In this document: one piece after another, positions 21,462 through 31,921 of the stretch | Layout of the letters: every line of letters begins with the position of its first letter | Numbering within the stretch: the first letter of the stretch is position 1 | Program-made: the position numbers and the translations under genes | Source: Forficula auricularia | Taxonomy: Eukaryota > Arthropoda > Insecta > Dermaptera > Forficulidae | Assembly: GCA_024734495.1 (NCBI GenBank) | Contig: JALMQS010000612.1 | Location: 387,979-451,978 of the forward strand | Length of the DNA: 64,000 bases | Direction of reading: 5' to 3' | The notes under the pieces: model-generated | What the model was told of the DNA's origin: nothing | Seen by the model: the letters and a program-made list of their open reading frames with translations, nothing else | Database searches by the model: none

Positions 21462-22473
21462 GTCCAGTCAAATTGCGTTTTTATCAGAAAACTTTTGGAG
21501 TAGTTCTAATTTTTTGTATATAATTTGTGGCGCTGAATCCATATCTGAGGTTTCTCACCAAAATTTCGTGACGCAACATTGTAGAAAAAGCAAAAAACAA
21601 AAATGCTGAAAATTTTCATTTTTTGGCGGTTTTTGCTTATAACTCGGAAACTATCAACTTTTCGTAAATACCCTACTTATTTAAAAATGAAAGATCATAA
21701 AATTTTCTACAAATTTTATTATTTAGGTTTCTTTCTCCGATGAACCGTTTGGACTCAAGAGCTAATTGAAAATTGGCCTATTTCGGCTGCCTCCTCAAAA
21801 ACCCACCTTTTCCAATCCAAAACTTTAATTTATTATTAAAGGCTGTCAATTAGTGAATTTCTCCCAGTTCTCTGCACATACCATATTTAGATCGTATATG
21901 TAAATGTACAGGTAATGAATTCCAAAATTGTACAAATTTATAATAATTATAAAAAAGTTGAAATTTCAACGAAAAATTTTCAAAAATTATTACATTTTAA
22001 TATATTATTTTACAAGACATATTTTATGATTATATATTACATTATTATATGAGAAAAAATTATATGTACTCGTTGTAGGTTAGAGGGTCCTGGCTTTGGA
22101 GCTTTAGAGTGGAAAAACTGGGTTTTTGCGGAGACAGTCGAAATACGCCAATTTTCAACTAGCGCTTGAGTCTAAACGGGCCATCGGAGAAAAAAAAACT
22201 AAATTATAAAATTTGTAGAAAGTTTTATGTACTTTCATTTTGTCAATAAAAATTATTTACGAAAAGTTGATAGTTTCCGAGTTATAAGCAAAAAACCGCC
22301 AAAAAATAAAAGTTTTCACCTTGTTTTGCATTTTCTACAATGTTGCGTCACGTAATTTTGTTGGAAAACCTCAGATTTGGATTTAGCTCCCTAAAAAACA
22401 TATACATGCAAAAAATCAGAAGTACCCCAAAACTTTCCCTATAGGGGTCCATTTGGGCAGAATTTGACTGGAC
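21462..22473. mobile_element. Long-TIR non-coding element (GTCCAGTC ends)
   Basis: The ends are GTCCAGTCAAATT and AATTTGACTGGAC with TA on both sides. The inverted arms are long, about 21462-21830 and 22080-22473, sharing for example CTATCAACTTTTCGTAAATA, ATTGGCC and TTGGCGGTTTTTGC. The loop is A+T-rich and non-coding. It resembles a foldback MITE of a TA-targeting superfamily. The superfamily is not assigned. Confidence 0.8.
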
Positions 22474-22489
22474 TATAAGCTAAAATGTT

Positions 22490-23280
22490 TATTAAAATTT
22501 AAACGTTTCGTGAGAAAAAAATTATAGTCGGTTAAAAATGGTCTTTGAAAAAAATTACCTTTATAACCCCAGCCTATTGTCAGTGTGGATACTAAAGAGA
22601 AAAGTAACCCTTTTAAAAACCCAAACTTATTATTATTAGTTTAATTAAGAAAAAAACAATCATAGTAAAGTTACCAGAAGACGAAAACCTCTGAGAAATC
22701 GATTTGTCGATTTTCATTGAAATTGTTAGGGTCGTTTTCGAGAAATCGATTCTATACAAATATATATTCTTTTCTTGTGAACGCGGCACTCAAAGTATTT
22801 TTTTTTCTTAATAATAAATATAATTATTTTTAAGGGTAATATTTTGAAGTAGTAGGCGGCATGCTTTTTTTGACAATAGCAAAGTGGGAATTTACAATTC
22901 CCACTTTTTGAACCTCAATAAATTTAAAGTATGCTTGTCATATTTTGGGTTATTAGATAAGTCCTATCGGATGGCTTTTAACACCAGATATCAATTGTAA
23001 ATTTATTGATTGGGGTTCTTCTAAATTTGGACTTTGCCTGGGAATTTTCCATAAGAATAATTTCTAGAAAATAGGCGGGCTTCAATATTTTGAACCCCCT
23101 GCTGATTAAGGATTCAACCAATAAGAATTTCCACTCAAAGTCAGGCAATTTTCAATATACAAGCAAGCAGGTTTTAAGTCAGTTGAGCGGAGACAGTTGA
23201 GAATAGATGACAGGTGTCAGTTGGGAGAAGTAACAGATACAAATTTTAAGCTCTCTCAGATGTTGTCATAACACTATATT
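22490..23280. other. Unassigned A+T-rich DNA
   Basis: The 22680-22760 stretch (AAATCGATTTGTCG, GTCGTTTTCGAGAAATCG) looks like a worn Helitron left-end region. 22855-23170 includes a moderately complex sequence without an open frame. No gene is called. Confidence 0.4.
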
Positions 23281-24225
23281 GACATTGTTATAATTTATAC
23301 AAATATATATAAATATTCCTAGAAGGGCAATATCATCGGCAAATCTTAACATAAGCCCTTCTAGGAAGCAATAAAAAAGAATTAGAGGACGCCTTGAATG
23401 GAATTAACCAAATCCTAATAGAAGAAATCAAAATGAAAATAAACAAGAATAAAACCAAGGTCCTAGTATGTACAAAAAAAGAACAAACTAGACAGGAATG
23501 CATCAAAATTAACCAAGAAAACCTAGAAGGAGTTAAGGAATTCCGCTACCTAGGAAGTAAAATAACATGGGATGGGAGAAGCGAAAACGAAATTAAATCA
23601 AGAATTGCCCAAGCAAAAATGGGGTTTAATTCAAAACAAAAACTACTATGCTCCTCCTCAATCAGCTTAGAAAACAGGAAGTTGCTATTGAAGACATATG
23701 TATGGAGCATAGCCATGTACGGGTGTGAAACCTGGACAATTAGAAAAGCGGAGAGAAAGAGATTGGAGGCTTTCGAAATGGTGCTACAGAAGAATGATGA
23801 ATATCAAATGGATGGATAAAATTACAAATGAAGAAGTTCTTGGAAGAATCGGAGAAAGAAGAACCTTGTGGAAGAGTCTGAAGAAGAGAAGAGGTCAGAT
23901 GATGGGGCACACACTGAGACATGGGGGACTTGGAGGGGGGAGGTGGGAAAGAAAAGGGGAAGGGGAAGACCCAGATTAGAATATTTCAACCAAATAATTG
24001 GGGATATAGGATGCCAGACATTTAGAGTGGTCAAACAGCTGGCGGGGGACAGAGTCGAGTGGAGACGAATTGTTGCAACAAACCAGTCTTAGGACTGTAT
24101 ACTCAATGATGATGATATAAATATTGACATTGTTATAATTTATACAAATATATATAAATATTGACATTGTTATAATTTATACAAATATATATAAATATTG
24201 ACATTGTTATAATTTATAATATATT
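23281..24225. repeat. 37-bp minisatellite, split by a LINE
   Basis: The unit starts GACATTGTTATAATTTATAC and ends AAATATT. One unit lies at 23281-23317; others start at 24126, 24163 and 24200. The LINE copy (23318-24116) sits between units, with ATAAATATT at each side as the likely target duplication. Confidence 0.85.
23318..24116 (+). pseudogene. RTE-like LINE copy with 5' inversion
   Basis: The main part, from about 23350, reads LLGSNKKELEDALNG, INKNKTKVLVC, YLGSKITWDGRSENEIK, AMYGCETWTIRKAERKRL, then after a frameshift near 23785 WCYRR, ITNEEVLGRIGE, RGRGRPRLEYFNQ and VKQLAGDRVEWRRI, and a GATGAT tail at 24108-24116. The first 35 or so bases (23318-23353) are the preceding coding segment in the opposite direction: read on the minus strand they give the FADDIALLG box of the RT. 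The two parts overlap in GCCCTTCTAGG. This is the structure expected of twin priming during insertion. It is the same family as 14363-15004. Confidence 0.88.
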
Positions 24226-24540
24226 ATTATTATTGTTGTTTTTCTTGTCTATTTATTTTATTTTAATTGTTAATTTTTTTAATTATTTATTCTCATTTTG
24301 ATTTAAATTTAGAGACAAGTCTTATTATTTCCCTCTTTGCCTTTTTTTCTAGAAGACGAGACAAGTTATTCTTGAGAATGCCTATAGAAAGAAGTCTTTC
24401 GCTGTGCATCTGAATCTAAAATGTAATGAGAACTAATCTCGGATGGCTCATTAATAAATTATAGTCAAAAATATATAAATCCTGAGGGCATTTATTTAAA
24501 TTAATAAATATTATTATAATAGCTTAATTATTATAACTAA

Positions 24541-25195
24541 CGAGCTTTTCGTGCGTGCCTTCGGCACGCCCTCGAAGCTCGGCCCTCCGAGCTGGTGCCC
24601 TGGCGGGCAGCGTCTCGATCCAAAAATTTTATTCCTCTTAAAAAACCACACTCCAAATGTATACCGGTAAACTACCGAAAATACATCGTCTCTTAAAAGT
24701 TTCGCCTCTTTAACTTTTGAGTGGCGGGGGGGGGGGGGGGAGGAATAATGATCAATATATTTAATGTTTCTTAATTCAAAATGAATTGGAGTCTTTCATT
24801 TCAAAATTCGAGTCCAAATTAGAAATTAGAATTTCAAATTTGCCTGGTTAATGAAAATCGATTGGAGCCGCGCTGACAATTATATTTCAAATTTGCCTCG
24901 TTAATTAATATATATTTAATGTTTCTTAATTTAAAATCTATTGGTGTTTTTTCATTTTCATTCGAGTTCAAATGAATACAATATTATCTCGACACAAAGT
25001 CCAAATCAAACATATCTAGTTTTAGTAAGAGAAATCAAGATAGAAATATTAATGTCGCAATGGAGTAATCGGTAGAGCCAATGACTATAGTTCAAGAGTT
25101 CGTCAATTCGATTCTAGGCAAGAGCGTAATTTTTTTAGAGAAATTTCTCTAAGCGTTGTTACAAATTAATCTAGATGAATATTATATAGTATTAT
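24541..25195 (+). repeat. Repeat R6, copy 1
   Basis: It begins with GC-rich hairpin-rich sequence (GTGCGTGCCTTCGGCACGCC, CCCTGGCGGGCAG), then AAAACCACACTCCAAATG, a G-run at 24726-24740, TTTCAAATTTGCC blocks and a tRNA-like segment. An inverted copy spans 43910-44740. The class is unknown; the left end resembles a Helitron H3 terminus. Confidence 0.7.
25053..25135 (+). mobile_element. tRNA-like segment inside R6
   Basis: It carries A-box-like (GAGTAATCGGTAGAGC) and B-box-like (ATTCGATTCTAGG) sequences, followed by TTAGAGAAATTTCTCTAAGC. The copy at 43985-44059 is better preserved (GGTCTAGTGGTTAAAGC, GGTTCGATTCTAGG). It is a probable SINE head carried within R6. Confidence 0.55.
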
Positions 25196-25199
25196 TTAT

Positions 25200-25985
25200 T
25201 TACATTAAATAGATATTGATATATTTAATAATAGAATTTAATTAATAGATTAAATTTCTAATTATTGTTAAATTGAATGAATCAATAAGATATACTGTTG
25301 ACATTGTTAGAATACTAATTTATTGAATCTTTTATACCAGATGTTTTTAACAGAGGCTGCATTTGTAACGGAATCTTCTCACTATTACCTATTATTAATA
25401 TTTGCTATTTATTAGTTACCCGCCCTTACTTTTATTTTAGTTCTTTATTTATTCTACGTGTTTTTTGAACTATGCACGATCTTCACGCCATCTGGTCTTT
25501 TATTAATTGCATTAAATCTACGTGTAATATACGCTTGGAATTATCTCTTAAACGTCGTCTAAAGTGAAGTCGTAATGCACTGTACATATCTATTACGCGT
25601 TAGGGTTCAAAAAACAACATTAAGCCCCTACGTGACCGGGAAGAGGAGAATATTTTACAGCCCCCCTCAACCCTCAACCCTTGAGAGAAGGACGGACGGA
25701 CGGACGACACCGAGGATCCCTCTCTTCAGGGAAATAAAAAACTCCTTAAGGCGGGGAATCCCTTTCGTTGGCGGCGATTCTTAATGAAACCAGAGGCTTA
25801 TCGAATCCCCAGGACGGGAATTTATTGCTCTAACATGAAAAAAATTGGGTCGTCCGAAGAACAGCCTGAACACCATGAACCTTAATATACGATGGATATA
25901 TCCAATTTTAAAGAAGTTATTTATTTGTCAATTAAATTAATAATTAAATAAATCCAATTATAAACATTTATTGTTGAATTAGTCC
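25200..25985. other. Unassigned DNA
   Basis: No credible gene. A (GGAC)n run lies at 25690-25704. The 69-residue frame at 25575-25784 has no recognisable domain. Confidence 0.4.
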
Positions 25986-25989
25986 AAGA

Positions 25990-26335
25990 GCTGATGACAC
26001 ATTTTTGAGTACGGATTTGACCCAACTAGAAATAATGCGTAATAGTACCGTCTATGATAGTTGTACAAGGAATGGCTGGTCTAAGCAGGTGGATCAGGTA
26101 CTGCGCATGGTGTGAGTGCGGTAAAAAATACACATGTGTTAAAAAATATTTTTGACCCACAATGAAATTATAAAAATTATAATTTATAGTCAATTATAAA
26201 CATAATATATTCACCCCAGACCATTTGAGTGGTGGAACGTGGAACCAGACCACCCAAAGTGTATTTTTACAACATGAAAAATAGCATCATTTCTAGTTGG
26301 GTCAAATCCGTACTCAAAAATGTGTCACCAGCTAT
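25990..26335. repeat. Inverted repeat, 50-bp arms
   Basis: TGACACATTTTTGAGTACGG and TTTGACCCAACTAGAAAT (25990-26038) face their complements at 26283-26332. The intervening 245 bases are A+T-rich and non-coding. It is a likely non-autonomous TIR element. Confidence 0.65.
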
Positions 26336-26394
26336 TGAACTAAATTGTAAAATCTCGAAATGTGTATTAAATATACAAATATTTTATCTAGAAT

Positions 26395-26810
26395 ATACTC
26401 AGTTTTTCATCTTGAGACAGTCTTATAACTCAAAAACAGTGCATTATATTGAAACAAGTTTCAAATAAAAGTTTGTTTATATCGAGGGGAAACTAAACTA
26501 CTCTATTGTTTGTCGACCTAGAACAAGCTTTCAAGGGTATTTTAACGTCAAGTTCTGTTTTTTTAAATAAAAACCTATATGTTTCTTGTACACATTCTTA
26601 ATTTAGAAAAAAAGCTGAACAACTTTGATTGTAGAACTATTTTTTATACGACATCAAATAAAAAAAAATATTAAATTAATTAGTTCTCAAAAAAATTATA
26701 ATAATTACTTTTAACAATTATTCAACATAATTATCAAATAATAATGATCAAATATTTAATTATTAAATAAATAATTTTTTATCTAAATAAATAAAAATGT
26801 ACTAGTACAT
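26395..26810 (+). repeat. Repeat R3, long-TIR arm (a)
   Basis: TCTTGAGACAGTCTTATAAC, ACAGTGCATTATAT, TTTGTCGACCTAGAACAAGC and a long run of TTAATTATTAAATAA. The family ends in ACCGGGTGAG at better copies (35897, 39233, 63699 inverted). The extreme end is lost here. Confidence 0.7.
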
Positions 26811-26825
26811 TTAAATGATATAATA

Positions 26826-27015
26826 ATAAAAACTTGACAGGATGAGGTAGGTTTCAGAAAAAAGTAAAACAAAATTGAGTTTTGAATTCGATATTATTTC
26901 TTTGACTATTGATGATGTGGTCACCCCCGAAATATATCGAATTTAAAACTCAATTTTGTTTTATTTCTTTTTTTGTTTAAACCTACCTCGCATCTAGCTC
27001 AAGTTTTATTATTAT
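26826..27015. repeat. Foldback with hammerhead-like motif 5
   Basis: The inverted arms are about 26826-26895 and 26933-27015 (AAAACTTGA...GAGGTAGGTTT, AAACAAAATTGAGTTTTGAA). The ribozyme-like motif lies immediately before the right arm, as in 28361-28613. Confidence 0.7.
26905..26945 (+). ncRNA. Hammerhead-like motif 5 (worn)
   Basis: TTGATGA in place of CTGATGA (26909-26915), extra T, GTGG...CCCC stem II, GAAA (26929-26932), TATATC. Stem I does not pair. It is probably inactive, but has the same layout as motif 6. Confidence 0.4.
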
Positions 27016-27304
27016 ATCAAAATGTTTCACCTAGAACCAACACCTAACTCCTTATAAGCTTAAGTGATACGTTGAAGGATCTCCGAAAGTTATTCACCGA
27101 TTTCTTTGAAATTTTCACACAACATTCCGTTAAAATACACGAGTGTTTTTATAGATATCACACCTGTGCCATGTAAAAAGACATTTTTGATGAAACAACG
27201 CCAGCGTCTGAAGCATAAGAGTTAGTCACAGCAACGCGTAGTCGGGTCAGCTATTATCTATATCAATTTTAACCATAAAACGAGACGCCGCCCGCCAGGG
27301 GCTA

Positions 27305-27594
27305 GTAATTTAATAATTTTTCGACACTGTTCTCTGGATATTCCAGAGTGTATGAGTCTATTGCAAGTCTTCTGGATGAATTCCAGTTCCAATTTCGTTA
27401 TCTTGGCCTGTTTCAGTTTCTTCTTAGCCTTTATATTTCCTGTTTTTTACAACACGATAAAATTAAGTGGGTGTATCCCTATCAGGAAAACGCTCGGCAT
27501 TCATTTCAATGGCAGCCCCATAATAATACTTCTTCCCATTCACATTAAATTAAGACAATTTCAATTCTTTCTTTAACAAAAAATGCTCCATTTT
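27305..27594 (+). repeat. Repeat R3, central part
   Basis: CGACACTGTTCT...ATTCCAGAGTGTAT and CTTCTGGATGAATTCCAG, running to AAAATGCTCCATTTT, where repeat R7 begins. The same core is at 39640-39740 and 62370-62660, and inverted at 32165-32225. The small frames are not genes. Confidence 0.65.
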
Positions 27595-28055
27595 ACTTTA
27601 CCATATAGGGTATGGTCAAGTATTGTAATCGTGCATGAAAAAAGTGTTTTTTCCTTCTTTTTTTTTCGAAATATCTCAAAAACGGGTTGAAACTATTTCG
27701 ATTAAAAAAATTGAGCGAAACCATAGCATTTCGCTCTACAAAAAAGCTCTAATAAGTGAACATTGAAAAAATTATATTTTTCGATATAATAATTGTTTTG
27801 TTAAAATGTCTGTTAGTCTGGTTGGTTGTCGTTAGTTAATTAGTCTGTGGGTTACCAAATTTGTGGACGAGCTCAAAAACTAGTGTGAATATCGAAACCA
27901 AATTTCACACGTAGTTTTGGCCCATTGAGATTAAGAGCTGATTAGATTTTGGTGCATATCGACACAAAATTAAGGGGGCTGGAGGGGGGGGGGTTAAAAA
28001 TTAAAAATCTAGGTCGTTTTAGCAAACTCAACCAAATTTTGTATACATAATCAGT
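27595..28055 (+). repeat. Repeat R7, copy 1
   Basis: It starts ACTTTACCATATAGGGTATGG (hairpin ACCATA/TATGGT), then CAAGTATTGTAAT, and includes TGTCTGTTAGTC and AATTTCACACGTAGTTTTGG. The second copy is 49274-49742. The start mirrors that of R5 (ACTTTATCC, hairpin, AAAGTATTGTAAT). Confidence 0.7.
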
Positions 28056-28345
28056 CATTATCAACACTTATTTTCATTGTTGTGACTTTTCGATTTAATA
28101 ATTATTTATTTAATAATTAATTATTTAATCATTATTATTTGATAATTAAGTTAAATAATTGTTAAAAATAATTATTAAGATTTTTTTTAGATCTAATTGA
28201 TTCATGTATTTTGTTTATTTGATGTCGTATAAGAAAATAGTTCTTATGAAAGTTGTTCAGTTTTTTTTTGTAGAATAAGGTGATTTGAAGAAAAATATAG
28301 GTTTTCATTTAAAAAACCGAATTTGGCCTTATAATACTACTCCAT
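28056..28345 (-). repeat. Repeat R3 arm (b), inverted
   Basis: Minus-strand R3 arm: TTTTCATTGTTGTGAC, TTAATTATTTAATCATTATT and TTTGATGTCGTATAAG blocks. It is truncated before its ACCGGG end by the next foldback. Confidence 0.65.
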
Positions 28346-28360
28346 AATATTTTATTTTTT

Positions 28361-28613
28361 AAATTATTGGATAAAAAAATACTTGGTAGGTTTCACATTA
28401 AGATATAAAAGCCAAAACGAATTTATTTTTGGAGAATTTTAATCTCGATATATATATTTCAGGTGACTAACCAGTTACCTTCTGTTTCTCCTGATGATGG
28501 GTTAGTCACCCGAAATATATATATCGAGATTAAAAATTCTCCAAAAATAAATTCGTTTTGGTTTTTATATCTTAATGTGAAAACCTACCAAGTATTTTTT
28601 TATCCAATAATTT
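28361..28613. repeat. Foldback with hammerhead-like motif 6
   Basis: The arms 28361-28470 and 28502-28613 are almost perfectly complementary (ATTATTGGATAAAAAAATAC, ACGAATTTATTTTTGGAGAA, CTCGATATATATAT). Only about 30 bases separate them. The right arm contains the 3' half of the ribozyme-like motif and the left arm its complement. Confidence 0.85.
28487..28529 (+). ncRNA. Hammerhead-like motif 6
   Basis: Stem I TCTC (28487-28490) pairs with GAGA (28526-28529). CTGATGA 28491-28497, extra T, stem II GGGT/ACCC with loop TAGTC, GAAA 28512-28515, palindromic A/T stem III, NUH = ATC with C at 28525. All core bases are present. Competition with the surrounding foldback is likely in a long transcript. 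Confidence 0.75.
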
Positions 28614-28619
28614 AAAAAA

Positions 28620-29452
28620 ATGTTTCACCAAGTACTACCAGTTAACTTCAATTCAAACAAGACTCAATGTTGTCTAATTTCTAGGCGCGAAAATAGAGAT
28701 TTCCCTGATATTCACTTCGATTCGAATACCCTGAAAATGTGTGACAGCCTATCCATGTTGGGCGTCTCTGTCGCATCTGACCTGTCTTGGAATGAACACA
28801 TCTCCTCTGTGGCGAAATCTGCAGCAAGGAAGATTGGCTTCTTATTCAGGTCCAAGCGATTTTACAAACCCCCACAACTTCTCACCATCTACAAGGCCCA
28901 AATCCGCCCCTGTCTCGAATACGGCTCTCATCTGTGGAGAGGAGCCTCAAAATACTCTCTTGCTACCCTGGATGCAATTCAGAAACGAGCCGTCAGGCTA
29001 ATTGACGATTCTACCCTCACCGACTCCCTCGACTCGCTGGCTCATCGAAGAGATGTCTCCTGCCCTTTCCCTTTTCTATAGATACTATCACGGCAGGTGC
29101 TCTGATGAGATAAAATCAATAATTTCCCCAAAGCATGCTTTGCACGTAGCACACGTTTTGCCGACTCCCAACACTCTCTCGCGGTCAAATTGGAAAAGTG
29201 CCGGACCACTTCATTCGCGAATACATATATCCCCATGACTTCAAGGAACTGGAACTCTCTCCCAGCCTCTATCTTTCCCAGCACCTATGATCTTCAAACC
29301 TTCAAAACCAGGGTGCATAGACACCTACGTCTACACCCTCTCACTTAATCAACTTTCCCTTCTCTTCGGTAATGCAAGGGTCTTTCGAGATCCATAGGGG
29401 CTGCATCTTTACTGGTGCACCCCTTCTTGCATTCGATTGCATTAAAAAAAAA
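28620..29452 (+). pseudogene. CR1-like LINE, 3' part of RT ORF
   Basis: This is the RT-thumb and C-terminal region of a non-LTR element. Frame from 28620: NFNSNKTQCCLISRR, LSMLGVSVASDLSWNEHI, AARKIGFLFRSKRFY, LLTIYKAQIRPCLEYGSHLW and LDAIQKRAVRLIDD. A frameshift near 29060 moves the reading to LSLFYRYYHGRCSDEIKSI. A second shift leads to TYIPMTSRNWNSLPASIF and TFKTRVHRHLRLHPLT, with a stop at 29346-29348. A short 3' untranslated part and poly-A (29444-29452) follow. RT motifs A-C are missing through 5' truncation. A shorter copy is at 15888-16304, and a related family member at 53545-53975. The clade could be CR1, L2 or jockey. Confidence 0.85.
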
Positions 29453-30093
29453 AACCAACACCAAATTCCTTAAAAACTATTTTATTTTTGTTTATTGATC
29501 AAGAAAGCGTTTTGGCTGCTGCCTTTTTGATTACTTTTGTTCATGTTTACTTTCTTATTAAAACTCTAAATATTAAATTTATTAATCGAATTATTACAAA
29601 TAGTTTTTAGGTTTTTTTTTGATAAAAGAAATATTTATTATCCAATATAATATATGTATGTATTATTTATCGTCGAATTATTTAATTTAAATCCTGTCTA
29701 GCTTTTATTCATTTGTTCATTCAAAAGAAAATTAAATCAAATTTATTCTAATTTATTAATTTTTTGTTCTTTTTTGCGAATTAGCGATGTTAGTATATTC
29801 AGATATTCATTATTCATTTTATTTTTTCAGTCTTTTATTGTAATAAAATTTATCTTGCCTATTTTTTGTCGATAATGCATTTTAAATATGGCCGGATATT
29901 TTTTCCCCTCGCTCGTCGTCGATTCAAATTTTATACAACCAAAAAAAAAAAACTTTATTCATCGGAAAGTTCTCTTAAAACAAACTTTACTAAACGATTT
30001 TTAATAATAAGAGATGAGTCCACCAATCCTACGCATTATAGAATGTATATATCTACTCGTATATTAGGGGGCTCCTTATGTCGCTTTAATATT
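29453..30093. other. A+T-rich spacer
   Basis: No gene recognised. An A-run at 29941-29952 lies within otherwise mixed A+T-rich DNA. Confidence 0.4.
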
Positions 30094-30790
30094 AGTGCCT
30101 GGAGCACCGAAGCGATGCTCGGTAACTTTTTGCCCTTAAATAGTTTAAGTTTCAAATTTCAAGGCTCTGCAACTTTCCAAAGACGAGATATGAGCTATTA
30201 AAATATTTATTTTGCGACATGACTAAATTACAACCCCTTCCTTTATTTCAATCGGATTAAAATCTATACACGACTAATAACTCATGACACTTGATAAATA
30301 CACTAATTAAAAAAAAAATCGTTTTTGGGAAAATAAAAAAAAAACCGAAAAATCTTTCATATAAGTGTCCAATTCCGGTGTTCCGATTTCAAACAAAAGT
30401 TTACTGTACCGTTTTGAATTTCGTAGCTCTGAGATTTATGATTGCGAAACGCATGGGGTACATTCTTACGTACGTAAACATCAACTTCCGGTACTTCTAT
30501 TTTAGCCAAAATCTTGTGATACTTCTTTTAGTCTCTAGACAGCTTAAGTTTCAAATTTCAAGACTCTGCAACTTTCCAAAGACGAGATATGAGCTATTAA
30601 AATATTTATTTTGCGACATGACTAAATTACACCCCCTTCCTTTTTTTCAATCGGATTAAAATTTATACACGACTAATAACTCAGGACACTTGATAAGTAC
30701 ACCAATTTTTAGCGAAATCATTAGAGCCGTTTTTGAGAACCCGATTGTAAATATATATATATATATACAAGAATTGCTCATTTAATAATA
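30094..30790 (-). mobile_element. Helitron H1-like copy d
   Basis: Minus orientation. The 3' hairpin is at 30107-30121 (ACCGAAGCGATGCTCGGT, with a bulge). The 5' end near 30790 reads AAATGAGCAATTCTTGTATATA, related to the H1 left end. A segment of about 160 bp (CTCTGCAACTTTCCAAAGAC and beyond) is directly repeated at 30144-30305 and 30543-30705. The 111- and 122-residue frames over it are not genes. Confidence 0.55.
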
Positions 30791-30919
30791 TAATATTTAA
30801 ATTGATGAATTTTCCAAAAAGGAGCCAAGAATTAAATACAATTTAAAAAAATGATTTTTTTAACAGTATTCCTGGCTGAAAATTTACCGCCCTCCACTGA
30901 TATATATATACGCGTATAT

Positions 30920-31285
30920 ACCCGGCGAGTTTTTTTATCCAGAGACAGTCTAATAACTCAAGAACAGTGCATTATATGAAAAAAGTTTCAAATAAAAGTT
31001 TATTTATATCAAGGGGGAAACTAAACTACGCTATTGTTTGTCGACCTAGAACAAGCTTTCAAGGGTATTTCAAGGTCAACCTTTGTTTTTTAAATAGAAA
31101 CCTATATGTTTCTGTAAATTAATCTAGAAAAAAAAACCGAACAACTTTTATGAAAACTATTTTTTTATCCAACACCAAATAAAATAAAATATTAAATCAA
31201 TTAGATATAAAAAAATCCTGATAATTATTTCTAACAATCATTCAACTTAATTATCAAATAATAAATTTAATAATAATTAATATTT
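30920..31285 (+). repeat. Repeat R3 arm (c)
   Basis: It starts near ATACCCGGCGAG (worn ACCGGGTGAG), followed by the GAGACAGTCTAATAACTC and TTTGTCGACCTAGAACAAGC blocks, and ends in TTAATAATTAAT. Confidence 0.7.
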
Positions 31286-31352
31286 TTTAGGTTAAAAAAT
31301 AAAATGAGAGATGGAGTGTTCTGTTTTTAAATAAAATAATTTTTAATTATTT

Positions 31353-31397
31353 CTAGAGACTATAGTTTCGAAGACATTGCCTTCATCATCAGTCGAT
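31353..31397 (-). ncRNA. Hammerhead-like motif 7
   Basis: Minus-strand CTGATGA (31386-31392), extra T, stem II GAAGGC/GTCTTC with one G-T pair, GAAA, ACTATAGT, C. Stem I has two pairs before a mismatch. It is the mirror partner of motif 8. Confidence 0.6.
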
Positions 31398-31540
31398 CAC
31401 AAATATTTCAGTATTTAGTTACAAATTAGTTACAAATTAAGATGTAAATTAAGATTACAAATTATTAGTAAATAGGTACATTCCAAGAAGCTAAGGAGGA
31501 ACAGCTAGGCTAGAAAAGCAGGAGTGGGGGTGTCTCCAGT

Positions 31541-31748
31541 CAGGACAGGCATTTCCCCTCCAGCCGCCAGTCGCAAGATGGCGGCTGGAGGGGCTGGTGA
31601 CGTCATGTGGAGACACTTTCTCGAGCTAGCCTTCCCTCCCTACCTCACTGGGACAGGCATTTCCCCTCCAGCCGCCATCTCGCCACTGGCGGCTGGTGAC
31701 GTCATGTGGAGACACTTTCTCGAGCTAGCCTTCCCTCCCTACCTCCCT
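31541..31748 (+). promoter_or_regulatory. GC-rich tandem block with CRE and YY1-like sites
   Basis: Two units spaced 108 bp apart (GGACAGGCATTTCCCC at 31543 and 31651). Each holds GGCGGCTGG and the CRE palindrome TGACGTCA (31598-31605 and 31697-31704), followed by GACACTTTCTCGAGC. A YY1-like AAGATGGCGGC is at 31575-31585. Such sites are typical of animal TATA-less promoters. The regulatory role is inferred from the motifs only. The open frame through it is in an unusual composition and matches no protein I know. Confidence 0.45.
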
Positions 31749-31878
31749 GGTACATTCTAATCTCCCAAGAGGAAACATGGAAAGTAAAAAACAAAAACAT
31801 TAAGATATTTTTCATAATTTTCAATGCATAAATCTTAATTTGTAACTAATTTGTAGGTAAATACTGAAATATTTGTGA

Positions 31879-31921
31879 TAGACTGATGATGAAGGCAATG
31901 CCTTCGAAACTATAGTCTCTA
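31879..31921 (+). ncRNA. Hammerhead-like motif 8
   Basis: Identical in core and stems to motif 4: TAGA/TCTA stem I (31879-31882 with 31918-31921), CTGATGA 31883-31889, extra T, GAAGGC/GCCTTC, GAAA, ACTATAGT, C at 31917. The exact preservation of two separated copies supports recent activity of the carrier element. Confidence 0.82.

Noticed and set aside
29866..30659. Frames of 111 and 122 codons
   Set aside because: Both lie in a Helitron-like copy and over its internal direct repeat; no conserved domain.
31524..31760. 78-codon frame with a repeated segment
   Set aside because: The repetition follows the DNA-level 108-bp duplication; GC-rich motif content is better explained as regulatory or captured non-coding DNA.
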